Assembly: GCA_937958345.1 (NCBI GenBank) | Contig: CALGNW010000278.1 | Coordinates: 1-24,659, forward strand | Origin: an uncultured Neomegalonema sp. | GTDB taxonomy: Bacteria; Pseudomonadota; Alphaproteobacteria; Rhodobacterales; Rhodobacteraceae | DNA: 24,659 bases | Reading direction: 5' to 3' | Shown: in pieces, positions 8,122-16,176 of the stretch | How the letters are laid out: every line of letters begins with the position of its first letter | Numbering within the stretch: the first letter of the stretch is position 1 | Program-made: the position numbers and the translations under genes | The notes under the pieces: model-generated | What the model was told of the DNA's origin: nothing | The model's input: the letters and a program-made list of their open reading frames with translations, nothing else | The model's database searches: none

Positions 8122-10812
8122 TCAAAACCGCTTTTGCAGGCGATCGAGATAGTCGCGCTCACCCTCGGACCGGTTTCTTTCAGACTGACGACGGCGAATC
8201 TCACGCTGGATTTCAAGCGCGCGATTTCGGGCACGTTCGCCCGGCACATCAACACCTAAACCATCGTCAGGCCCGACAGACCGGCTAAGCCGACCGAACG
8301 GGTCAAACTGCTCGGAGTTCGATCCCGTGTCCGCACCGCTCTGGCGACCATTCGGGCCGCCTTCGCCGTCCTCGCCATTCCGTGCGGCTTCTTCGGCCAA
8401 TGCCTGCGCGCCCTCTCGCAAACGGTCCAGCGCACGCGCCTGCTTGTCAATTGCATCATTCAAGTCGCCGTTGCCGATACTGTCGCGCGCAGCGCCCATC
8501 TCGCGTTCGGCATCACCGAGCGCGTCCCGCGCACCGGGGGCGTCCATTCCTCCGAGCATACCGTCAAGCTCGCCGCGCAGGCCCTCTTGGCGACCCCTCA
8601 GGCTGCCTTGTCCCTCGGCTTGTCCGCCCTCGCGGCCCTGTTGATTCTGCCCCTGTCCTTGGCCTTGGCCGAACTGTTGGCCCTGGCCCTGCTGGCCGGG
8701 GCTTTGCCCCTGACCTTGCTGGCCCGTTTGTCCTTGTCCGGGCTGGCCCTGCTGCCCCTGGCCTTGCTGACCCTGCTGCCCCTGGCCTTGCTGGCCTTGC
8801 TGCCCCTGACCCTGACCCTGCTGGCCCTGTTGGCCTTGCTGACCGTTCTGGCCCTGCTGACCGGGGCGCTGCTGCTGCGAGCCGTTCTCTCCGTTTTGAA
8901 GGTCTTGGAACGTCTCGTCCGCAAGCTCCTGCTGTCGGCGCATCATATCCTGCAGGGCTTGCTCTTGCTGGCCTTGTCCTTGGCCCTGACCCTGCGACAT
9001 CTGAAGGTTTTCAAGCATTTCACTCAGAGCGGATAGCATCTGCTCCGCCTGATCGCGCGACCCGTCCTTGGCCGTTTGTTCAAGCTGATCCAGCAACTTT
9101 TCCAGATCCTGACGGGTCATACTCTGCTGGTTTTGACTTTGCTGGCCTTCTGGAGGCTGCTGGCCATTCTGCTGATTGCGCATCGCCTGACGGGCCATCT
9201 CGTCAAGGTACTCGTTCATCTTATCGCGTAGTTCCGCCATGAGCTGTTCGAGTTCCTCGTCAGACGCCCCGCGCTCCAACGCATCCTTGAGCCGGCGCTG
9301 TGCTGAACGCAGTTGTTCAAGCGCGTTATCAAGATCACCCTCTTCCAACCGCAGGGCCGCGCTCCATAGCAGCTCTAAAATCTCGGTTCGCTCCTCAAGA
9401 AAGCGGTCCTCGTTCACGGCATACGTCAGGCGCTTCTTTGCAGTAGATGTTGCAAGGAACGCCGTCGGGTCACTGAAATAATCATCCGGATAGTCGGTGA
9501 ACGCCTCGATCATATCGAGCGCATCCCACGCGACGCGATAATCCCAGGCAAGATCACGCCGCTGTTCGATCAGCGCCTTGGCCATCGGCTCGGTAAATAC
9601 TTTGCCCGGCAGAATAAAAGAAACCGGATCAGATTCGGTAATCTGCCCGGCCGCATCCTCGGCAAACAGCGTCATCGTTACCGGCGAGCCTACCCAGGGA
9701 TGCTCGATCACGTCATGCTCGACCGATTGTTCGACCACTTCATCGGCCATCGCGGCGGGCGGAGCGAGGGTCAGTTCAATGGGGTCGTCAACTTCATCGG
9801 GCGCAGACTGCATCCCCGACCGGTCAGCCACGATCACCGCGCGGGCGGCAACCACGCCGTAATCATCCTCGGCGGTAAACGAGAAGCCCAGCGAGCGTGT
9901 CGCGGTCGGCGCGGGTTGCGCGCTGACGCCGATTTCGGGCGGCATATCCGGTATCACCGCCAACGACCAATCGCCCAGCGACTGGCCCTGATACAAAACG
10001 TTGAGGTCGGTATCCTCGGTGATCGCGGCGGTCAGGCCGAAAACACCGCCCGCATCCTCGATAAATCCGGCTGAACCATCTTCAACCGTCGGCGCTTCGA
10101 CCACACCGCTTGCGCGGATCGTCACAACCGACCCGGTTGGAACGGCCAGCGCGTCCCCGGACTTTTCGGTCATGTAGACAGGTGCAATTCCGGTATACGG
10201 CGGCGGAGCAACCCACGCCTCAAGCGCGGGTGTCAGGACTGCGACCTCGGCAACGACCGGCACAGGGCTCAACAGGGCGGCGACACGGTCCGCACCGCCA
10301 ATGCGTGAATAGGCAATCGAAACCAGCAGCACGAGCAGCGCGACAAACCGCAGCCCCCATGTGTCGAACGCAGACAGGCGGGTATTCGGCGCAGGCGCGC
10401 GTGCATCCTCTGCATCGCGCATCAGCCGCTCGCGGTGTGCCTGCCACATCCGGCGGGCATCGGCATCTTGATTGCCGACCGCGATATCCTCGTCCAGCAT
10501 CGACGCGGCACGGTTGCTAAGCCCCTCGTCCAGCGAGCGCAGCACTTCCCCGCGGCTCGGCGCACGCAGCCGCATTGCACCTGCGATCAGCGCGACCAGC
10601 GCACAAAATCCCAAAACGCCGGCAATAACAGCCGGCCAGACGCCCGGTGCCGACTCAAAGACACCCAAGAACCAAAGCGCACCCGCAATGCAGCCAATCA
10701 CCCAAAGCGGCCAGAAAGCTCTTAATATCCGCTCGATCCACAACGAGCGCCGCGCAGAGCGGACTTTGGCTTCCAGCGTCTTGGGCAATCTCGGTGCCAT
10801 AGGCGTCGTCAT
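8122..10812 (-). CDS. TIGR02302/DUF4175 family membrane protein with Gln/Gly-rich repeat tract
   Basis: 896 residues. Three hydrophobic segments near the N-terminus (about 26-50, 58-82, 150-172) anchor a long, probably periplasmic, mainly extended region. Around 440-545 it turns charged and helical, then Gln-rich (NQQNGQQPPEGQQSQNQQ), with a second dense GQQGQ repeat tract at about 645-725 and an acidic/basic C-terminus. This matches the alphaproteobacterial TIGR02302 proteins encoded next to lysA; their function is unknown. AGGAGA sits six bases before the ATG and overlaps the lysA stop codon, so translation is probably coupled to lysA. Confidence 0.87.
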   Translation of the reverse strand: MTTPMAPRLPKTLEAKVRSARRSLWIERILRAFWPLWVIGCIAGALWFLGVFESAPGVWPAVIAGVLGFCALVALIAGAMRLRAPSRGEVLRSLDEGLSNRAASMLDEDIAVGNQDADARRMWQAHRERLMRDAEDARAPAPNTRLSAFDTWGLRFVALLVLLVSIAYSRIGGADRVAALLSPVPVVAEVAVLTPALEAWVAPPPYTGIAPVYMTEKSGDALAVPTGSVVTIRASGVVEAPTVEDGSAGFIEDAGGVFGLTAAITEDTDLNVLYQGQSLGDWSLAVIPDMPPEIGVSAQPAPTATRSLGFSFTAEDDYGVVAARAVIVADRSGMQSAPDEVDDPIELTLAPPAAMADEVVEQSVEHDVIEHPWVGSPVTMTLFAEDAAGQITESDPVSFILPGKVFTEPMAKALIEQRRDLAWDYRVAWDALDMIEAFTDYPDDYFSDPTAFLATSTAKKRLTYAVNEDRFLEERTEILELLWSAALRLEEGDLDNALEQLRSAQRRLKDALERGASDEELEQLMAELRDKMNEYLDEMARQAMRNQQNGQQPPEGQQSQNQQSMTRQDLEKLLDQLEQTAKDGSRDQAEQMLSALSEMLENLQMSQGQGQGQGQQEQALQDMMRRQQELADETFQDLQNGENGSQQQRPGQQGQNGQQGQQGQQGQGQGQQGQQGQGQQGQQGQGQQGQPGQGQTGQQGQGQSPGQQGQGQQFGQGQGQGQNQQGREGGQAEGQGSLRGRQEGLRGELDGMLGGMDAPGARDALGDAEREMGAARDSIGNGDLNDAIDKQARALDRLREGAQALAEEAARNGEDGEGGPNGRQSGADTGSNSEQFDPFGRLSRSVGPDDGLGVDVPGERARNRALEIQREIRRRQSERNRSEGERDYLDRLQKRF
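8636..8880 (-). repeat. In-frame tandem repeat coding for Gln/Gly units
   Basis: Short degenerate tandem units encode about 80 residues made almost wholly of Gly and Gln, with units such as GQQGQ and GQGQ. On the plus strand they read as repeated CTGGCC/TTGCTG/CCCCTG blocks. The tract stays in frame inside the DUF4175 gene. Such repeats can change length by slippage. Confidence 0.85.
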
Positions 10813-10822
10813 AGGGGCTCTC

Positions 10823-12130
10823 CTACGCGGTGTGAGTGCTCGCCGATGCGTCTTCGGCGTCCTCCAACCAATCGGGTATCCGGTCTTTTCCTAAGATATC
10901 GTCATATGTGAGGCGCGGTCGAGCGATTGCGAAGCGATCTTTGCTCACAATTACCTCAGGTGCGGGCGGACGGGTGTTGTATTCCGACGCCATAACGGCC
11001 CCGTAAGCGCCTGCAGAGCGGAACACGACAAGATCACCCTGCGAAACGTTCGGCATAACCCGTTGTTTTGCAAACGTATCACCGCTTTCACAAATCGGTC
11101 CGACGACGTCGTAAGGTTGTGTCGGTGCATTCGCGGGCGCTTCGTTAACCGGATCAATGTCGTGCCATGCGTCATAAAGCGCAGGACGCACCAGATCGTT
11201 CATTGCCGCGTCGAGGATCAGGAATCGCCGCCCGGCATTTTCTTTCACATAGACCACTTCAGAAACCAAAATCCCCGCATTGGCGGCGATCAGGCGGCCC
11301 GGCTCGATCTCGAATTCACGGTCTTCCATCCCGGCAAAAACCCGCCGCACCATCGCGCCATAATCGAACGGCAGCGGCGGCGGCTGGTTATCGCGAGTGT
11401 ACGGCACACCAAGGCCGCCCCCCAGATCAATACGCGGAATAGGAATGCCGTCAGCCTCCAACCGCTCGATCAGATCACGCATCAGCGTATAGGCTTGCTC
11501 GTAGGGTTCCAGGTCCGTCAGTTGCGAACCGATGTGCATATCGACCCCAACGACCCGAATACCCTTCATTTGTGCGGCTTTTCGGAACAATCGCGGCGCA
11601 TCTTCATAGGCTATGCCGAATTTATTCTCGGCTTTACCGGTCGAGATTTTTTCGTGCGTTTTGGCATCAACATCAGGATTCACACGCATCGAGAACGGCG
11701 CAACGACGCCCAGAGCCAGCGCGACCTCGTTCAGCAGATCAAGTTCAGGTTCGGATTCGACATTTACCTGCCGCACGTTGTTTTGCAGCGCAAACTCCAA
11801 CTCACGACGGGTTTTGCCCACACCGGAGAAGATGACCCGCTCACCCGGAATACCCGCCGCCAGCGCCCGCCGGAACTCGCCTTCCGACACAACATCCGCA
11901 CCGGACCCCAGCCGCGCCAGCGTCCGCAGGACCGCCAGATTCGAATTGGCCTTCACCGCATAGCAAATCAGGCAGTCCAGTCCCGCCAGCGCCTCTTCGA
12001 ACAGGCGATAGTGCCGTTCCAGCGTCGCCGTTGAATAACAATAGAACGGCGTGCCGACTTCGGCGGCAATTTCCGCAATCGCAACGTCCTCGGCGTGCAG
12101 TGCGCCATTCCGGTAGAGAAAGTGATCCAA
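10823..12130 (-). CDS. lysA: Diaminopimelate decarboxylase (TTG start)
   Basis: 435-residue PLP enzyme that converts meso-diaminopimelate to L-lysine and CO2, the last step of lysine synthesis. The PLP lysine is Lys60 in CYAVKANSN. Further family marks are the ADVVSEGEF segment, HIGSQ, the glycine-rich DLGGGLGVPY and GPICESGDTFA, whose Cys belongs to the active site. The C-terminal part (RPALYDAWHDI, FRSAGAYGAVMASEYN) is also typical. The start is TTG at 12130, since MDHFLYRNG matches known LysA N-termini; GGGAG lies eight bases upstream and an in-frame TGA precedes it. Ten bases separate it from the DUF4175 gene downstream. Confidence 0.96.
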   Translation of the reverse strand: MDHFLYRNGALHAEDVAIAEIAAEVGTPFYCYSTATLERHYRLFEEALAGLDCLICYAVKANSNLAVLRTLARLGSGADVVSEGEFRRALAAGIPGERVIFSGVGKTRRELEFALQNNVRQVNVESEPELDLLNEVALALGVVAPFSMRVNPDVDAKTHEKISTGKAENKFGIAYEDAPRLFRKAAQMKGIRVVGVDMHIGSQLTDLEPYEQAYTLMRDLIERLEADGIPIPRIDLGGGLGVPYTRDNQPPPLPFDYGAMVRRVFAGMEDREFEIEPGRLIAANAGILVSEVVYVKENAGRRFLILDAAMNDLVRPALYDAWHDIDPVNEAPANAPTQPYDVVGPICESGDTFAKQRVMPNVSQGDLVVFRSAGAYGAVMASEYNTRPPAPEVIVSKDRFAIARPRLTYDDILGKDRIPDWLEDAEDASASTHTA

Positions 12131-12168
12131 AACCCGCGCTCCCGCTTCGGTTCAATCTAGTTTTAACC

Positions 12169-12200
12169 AAACCCGTCTAAGGGTTTTTAACGGAAAACCC
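12169..12200 (+). promoter_or_regulatory. Overlapping alternative hairpins between lysA and the SpeE-like gene
   Basis: AAACCC (12169-12174) can pair with GGGTTT (12181-12186), followed by a TT. The same GGGTTTT (12181-12187) can instead pair with AAAACCC (12194-12200). The two stems exclude each other. They lie in the 95-base divergent gap, 26 bases before the plus-strand ATG. An attenuator-like role is only a hypothesis; stems of six or seven bp also arise by chance. Confidence 0.3.
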
Positions 12201-12225
12201 AAGGCTTGCCGCAGGAGCAGAACCT

Positions 12226-14442
12226 ATGACTGATTTAACGAATCCGTCAGAGACAACAGGTCGCGCGCTTCCTCTCGGCGAAAGCACGGTCAAGGCCGCC
12301 TTCATCCTGACCATCTGTCTCTCTGCGTTGCTGCTTTTCCTGATACAGCCGATGTTCTCCAAAATGGCCCTGCCACTGCTGGGCGGTGCGCCGAATGTCT
12401 GGACGACGGCCATGCTGTTCTTCCAGACGATCCTGCTGGCCGGATATGCCTACGCGCATTGGCTCGGCACGCGGGCGAGCATCAATACCCAAATCATCGT
12501 GCATCTCAGCGTCACCTTGCTGGCATCGTTCAGCCTGCCCATTGCCATCGCTGCGGGCTGGTCACCGCCAACGACGGGCGACGCGACCATGTGGCTGCTC
12601 GGTCTCTTCGCCGCCAGCCTCGGCGCGCCCTTTTTTGCACTCGCGGCGAACGCTCCGCTGCTGCAAAAATGGTACGCAGCGAGCGGCGGCAAAAACGCCG
12701 ACGACCCGTACTTCCTCTATGCCGCCAGCAACATCGGTTCATTCGGCGCGCTGATGGCCTATCCGTTTCTGCTTGAACCGATGTTCGGCGCAAACGCCCA
12801 AAGTCAGGCGTGGACTTACGGATATTTTGCTCTGGCCATCGGCCTGATCGGCTGCGGCTGGATCGCGACACGCGGTGCCGAAAACGCCGAACAACGAGCC
12901 GTCGAAACACCGGAACCCTCGGCAAAACCAACCCATCGCGAACTCGCCATCTGGATTGCACTCGCCTTTCTGCCGTCGTCGCTGATGCTCAGCATCACAG
13001 CCAAGATCTCAACCGATGTCGGTTCATTTCCGCTGATCTGGACGGTAACGCTGGCGCTCTACCTGCTCAGCTATGTCTTCGCGTTTTCGGACAGGCTGCG
13101 CCCTTCGGCGCGCGTCATGAGGATGGTAAATGTTCCGCTGGTTATTCTCAGCCTAGCCATTGCGCTGGGTCATGCGGATGCACTCGGCAACATCATGCTG
13201 GGTATTTTGTGTGTGCTGCTATTTTCCGTGGCGTTGACCTGCCATGCCGCCTTGGCGGATCGCCGACCGCCCGAGGCACATCTCACGCGCTTTTATCTCG
13301 CCATGTCTGTCGGCGGCGCACTTGGCGGGCTTTTCAATTCGGTTGTCGCACCGCTCATTTTCAACGACGTGTACGAATATCCCATCGTCCTTGCATTGGC
13401 ACTGCTCGCTGCACCGGGCGCGAAATTCGCGCTGCGCGAGGACGTCAAAGCCGCGCTGCCGGTTGCCGCTCTGATTGCCGCACTGGTCGGACTCGTCGCG
13501 GCGCTGATCGCCTTCGAGGTTGCGCCGGATATCGCAATCTTTCTGCCTATTTTGTGGTTCGTCGGCTTTGCCTTCGGCTGGTTCAAGCATCCGATCCGCC
13601 AGGCCGTCCTCGCCGTCACACTGGTTGCGGCCTCGCTCGGCGCACAGATATTCACCGACGATCAAATCAAAGAGCGCAGCTTTTTCGGCGTCTATAAAGT
13701 CTGGACGCAGGATGATCAGGCCATCCGCCGCCTCGCCCATGGCACAACGGTTCACGGCAGCCAGCGCCTCAGCGGGGATGTTCTGAAACCGCTCAGCTAT
13801 TACCACCTGAAAACACCCCTCGGCCAAATCACCGAGGCGCGGGCAAAGGATCACCGCGTCGCTGTCGTCGGCCTCGGCGCGGGCAGCCTGGCTTGCTATC
13901 ATCGCGGTTCGGTCGATTGGACGTTCTATGAGATTGATCCGCTCGTCGACCGCATCGCACGCAACCCCGACATGTTCACCTTCATGAGCGAGTGTGCCGA
14001 TGACACGCCGACGGTGCTCGGCGATGCCCGCCTGCGGATGACGGAAAAAGACGCTGGCGCATTCGACCTGATTATCCTGGATGCCTTCAGCTCGGACGCG
14101 GTTCCCGTGCATTTGCTCACCGTCGAAGCGATGCGTATGTACCGCGAAAAACTGGCCGATGGCGGCGTGATGGCGATTCACATTTCCAACCGCTATTTCG
14201 ACCTGGCGCCGCCCATTGCAAAGGTGGCGGCGACGGTAGGTATGCAGATCAAGCTGCAAAAGTTTCAACCGACGGCGGAAGAATTCACTGACGGCGCATT
14301 TCCGTCGCATGTTCTGATGCTGGCAAAGTCACACGCCGCATTCGGCGCGCTGGCCGAGGATACGCGCTGGGGTCCGGTTTCGCCATCGGATGACAGCGTG
14401 TGGACGGACGATTACGCAAACGTGCTGGCCGCGCTAAAATAG
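12226..14442 (+). CDS. Multi-spanning membrane protein fused to a spermidine-synthase-like domain
   Basis: 738 residues. The first about 480 form a polytopic membrane domain with many hydrophobic spans, beginning FILTICLSALLLFLIQPMF, as in proteins annotated fused MFS/spermidine synthase. The last about 230 form a Rossmann-type, SpeE-like domain: the nucleotide motif VAVVGLGAGSLACY near 545, acidic FYEIDPLV, and the LDAFSSDAVPVHL motif near 620 where aminopropyltransferases keep catalytic Asp. No speD-like gene is nearby, so polyamine synthesis is not demonstrated; other SAM or dcSAM chemistry is possible. AGGAG lies eight bases before the ATG. The gene reads opposite to its neighbours lysA and the lptM-like gene, and its stop overlaps the latter by nine bases. 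Confidence 0.83.
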   Translation: MTDLTNPSETTGRALPLGESTVKAAFILTICLSALLLFLIQPMFSKMALPLLGGAPNVWTTAMLFFQTILLAGYAYAHWLGTRASINTQIIVHLSVTLLASFSLPIAIAAGWSPPTTGDATMWLLGLFAASLGAPFFALAANAPLLQKWYAASGGKNADDPYFLYAASNIGSFGALMAYPFLLEPMFGANAQSQAWTYGYFALAIGLIGCGWIATRGAENAEQRAVETPEPSAKPTHRELAIWIALAFLPSSLMLSITAKISTDVGSFPLIWTVTLALYLLSYVFAFSDRLRPSARVMRMVNVPLVILSLAIALGHADALGNIMLGILCVLLFSVALTCHAALADRRPPEAHLTRFYLAMSVGGALGGLFNSVVAPLIFNDVYEYPIVLALALLAAPGAKFALREDVKAALPVAALIAALVGLVAALIAFEVAPDIAIFLPILWFVGFAFGWFKHPIRQAVLAVTLVAASLGAQIFTDDQIKERSFFGVYKVWTQDDQAIRRLAHGTTVHGSQRLSGDVLKPLSYYHLKTPLGQITEARAKDHRVAVVGLGAGSLACYHRGSVDWTFYEIDPLVDRIARNPDMFTFMSECADDTPTVLGDARLRMTEKDAGAFDLIILDAFSSDAVPVHLLTVEAMRMYREKLADGGVMAIHISNRYFDLAPPIAKVAATVGMQIKLQKFQPTAEEFTDGAFPSHVLMLAKSHAAFGALAEDTRWGPVSPSDDSVWTDDYANVLAALK

Positions 14443-14607
14443 CGTACTGCGAGGCTTCGCCGGATTGGTCGAGGCGTCATTGATTTCGGATGTCGCCACG
14501 CGCGGCGGCTCCGTTCCGGCCTCGCGCACCAGATCGCCCTTGACCCCGCACGCGGAAAGCGCGGCAATGGCGCAGCCTGTCAGTATAAATAATCTCATGG
14601 CCTGCAT
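14434..14607 (-). CDS. lptM: Small lipoprotein, LptM/YifL-like
   Basis: 57-residue lipoprotein precursor. The N-terminus MQAMRLFILTGCAIAALSAC has a lipobox ending at Cys20, followed at once by GVKGDL, the Cys-Gly-x-Lys-Gly-x-Leu mark of LptM/YifL. LptM helps mature the outer-membrane LPS translocon in enterobacteria; that role here is inference. An internal ATG at 14598 would give 54 residues. I took 14607 because the later ATG has only a two-base gap from its nearest purine run, but neither site has a good ribosome-binding sequence. In related bacteria such a gene precedes lysA directly; here an opposite-strand gene separates them, and the 3' ends overlap by nine bases. It lies 29 bases downstream of gapR. 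Confidence 0.78.
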   Translation of the reverse strand: MQAMRLFILTGCAIAALSACGVKGDLVREAGTEPPRVATSEINDASTNPAKPRSTLF

Positions 14608-14636
14608 ACCATCACACGATCAGCAAGACGGCAAGA

Positions 14637-14903
14637 TCAACCCGGTGCCATGCCCAGCGCGTGCATATAAAGATCCAGCATGGCTTCCTCTTCGGACCGC
14701 TCATTCGGGTCTTTCTTTCGCAGTGCCACAATCTTCCTCAGGGTCTTCGTGTCAAAACCGTTCCCTTTGGCCTCGGCATAGACTTCCTTGATTTGCTCGG
14801 CGACTTCTCGCTTTTCCTCATCAAGGCGCTCGATACGCTCGACGATCGTGCGAAGCTGATCCGCAGCGACCTGAACAGTCGAAAAATCGTCGTCGTCAGC
14901 CAT
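14637..14903 (-). CDS. gapR: GapR family (DUF2312) nucleoid-associated protein
   Basis: 88-residue, mostly helical, highly charged protein. An acidic N-terminus (MADDDDF) is followed by a long coiled-coil region (about 12-47: ADQLRTIVERIERLDEEK) and the DUF2312 core GFDTKTLRKIVALRKKDP (about 49-66), ending in acidic and short hydrophobic helices. GapR of Caulobacter, of similar length, binds overtwisted AT-rich DNA and aids replication and segregation. The frame is open to 15020, but ATG 14903 gives the family's N-terminus, and the extra residues are read from outside the ORF-like region. The gene may be transcribed together with the lptM-like gene. Confidence 0.92.
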   Translation of the reverse strand: MADDDDFSTVQVAADQLRTIVERIERLDEEKREVAEQIKEVYAEAKGNGFDTKTLRKIVALRKKDPNERSEEEAMLDLYMHALGMAPG

Positions 14904-14991
14904 AATCCAAAGTCCCCGTAATACCCGCTCCGTATGCGAGGCGCTTGGATAGGCCCAAGCCGCCCGCGCTGCAACCCCGTTATCTGTCCGA

Positions 14992-16176
14992 TTAACCGCC
15001 CATACCGACACGCATCGCAAAACGCTTTAACGGCGCTGTTTTGCCCAGCGTACTGAGGCCCATGCGCCGCAAATCGCGAATAAACGGCATAGAACTCAGG
15101 ACCGAGCGGTTCAGCAGATCGACGCCTGCCGTGCGCGCCAGAATATCAGGCATCCGCTGCCGTGCATATTTGCTCAGAACCGCATCAGCGCCGGGATCAT
15201 CGGACTCCTCGGTGATTGCCGCCAGAGTCTCGACATCGCGCAGCGACGTGTTGAACCCTTGCGCGCCGATGGGCGGAAAGGCATGCGCCGCCTCGGCGAT
15301 TAGCGCGGTGCGCGGCGCGGTAAGCGCCTTTGTGACGGTAATTCCCGAATTCCACGTCGCGCGATTCTCTACCGCGGTGATCGTGCCGACCGTCCCCTGA
15401 CTGCGCTCCTGCAACGCACCCATAAACGCGGCATCCTCCAGCGCGATCAGCCGCTCGGCCTCCGCGTCGGGATTCATCCAGACAACACCCGAAGCATTGC
15501 CGGGCAAAGGCGCAAAGGTCAGCGGTCCGCCGACGTGATGCATCTCGGTCGAAATCCCCTCATGTGCTGCCGAGTGCGTAATCCGGCACGCAATGATCTT
15601 TTGCCCGAATGACCAGTCGCGATGCCCGATCCCTGCTGCCTCCCGCACGGTTGATCTGCGACCATCCGCGCCGACCAGCAATCGGGCGTGAACCGTCTGC
15701 CCTGTGCTCAGTGTTGCGATAATCCCGTCACGCCGCACCAACGACCGCTCGACGCTCGCCTCACAGATCAGCGTCGCATTCCTCAGTGCATCAATCCGAT
15801 TCGCCAGCGCGAGGCGTCCCTTGCCGTTTTCGACATTCCAGCCGAACGGCCCGTCGCCCAATTCGGTGGCATCGAACAGCACATCCTCGCGGGCGTCGGG
15901 CGTCTTGCCGCCGCAATCCAGTATACGCAGGCCGACCATCGGCTGCGCACCGGCACCGATTTCGTCCCATGCGCCGGTTTTGCGCAATGTCTCGACACCG
16001 GGCATCAGAACGGCGGTTGTGCGTTTGTCGCGCTCCGCCGTTTCGTCGGTCGGCCTCTGTCCGGCCTCGACACACAGCGCGGAATATCCTGCAACAGCCA
16101 TCCGCGCCGTCATGGCCAACCCGGCCAACCCGCCGCCAACCACCAGCACGTCAATATCCAGACGCTCGCCCGTCAT
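14992..16176 (-). CDS. UbiH/UbiF/COQ6-family FAD-dependent hydroxylase
   Basis: 394-residue flavin monooxygenase, most likely a ubiquinone-ring hydroxylase. The FAD-binding Rossmann motif is VLVVGGGLAGLAM (about 10-22). VGADGRRSTVREAAG gives the DG motif. AEAAHAFPPIGAQGFNTSLRD is the second FAD ribose-binding region, with Ala-Glu where many relatives have Gly-Asp. Which ring position it acts on cannot be read from sequence. The ATG overlaps the stop of the HAD gene by four bases (ATGA), so it ends a three-gene coupled run msrB-HAD-ubiH-like. Confidence 0.86.
   Translation of the reverse strand: MTGERLDIDVLVVGGGLAGLAMTARMAVAGYSALCVEAGQRPTDETAERDKRTTAVLMPGVETLRKTGAWDEIGAGAQPMVGLRILDCGGKTPDAREDVLFDATELGDGPFGWNVENGKGRLALANRIDALRNATLICEASVERSLVRRDGIIATLSTGQTVHARLLVGADGRRSTVREAAGIGHRDWSFGQKIIACRITHSAAHEGISTEMHHVGGPLTFAPLPGNASGVVWMNPDAEAERLIALEDAAFMGALQERSQGTVGTITAVENRATWNSGITVTKALTAPRTALIAEAAHAFPPIGAQGFNTSLRDVETLAAITEESDDPGADAVLSKYARQRMPDILARTAGVDLLNRSVLSSMPFIRDLRRMGLSTLGKTAPLKRFAMRVGMGG

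Noticed and set aside
8587..9036. Leucine-rich 149-codon frame on the plus strand
   Set aside because: It is the reverse reading of the Gln/Gly repeat in the DUF4175 gene; CAG/CAA/GGC repeats read backward give Leu/Ala, not a real membrane protein.
11063..12034. 323-codon frame antisense to lysA
   Set aside because: lysA has full catalytic motifs in the other strand; the antisense product has no recognisable domain.
13219..14310. 363-codon frame antisense to the SpeE-like gene
   Set aside because: The plus-strand protein has membrane spans and SAM-type motifs; the antisense frame is a G+C-rich shadow.
14465..14791. 108-codon plus-strand frame after the SpeE-like gene
   Set aside because: It crosses the lptM-like gene and gapR, both of which have clear family features on the minus strand.
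14943..14960. GCTTGG/CCAAGC hairpin downstream of the UbiH-like gene
   Set aside because: Six-bp stem with no T-run; it may be a terminator but the evidence is too thin, and it may equally belong to the gapR promoter region.
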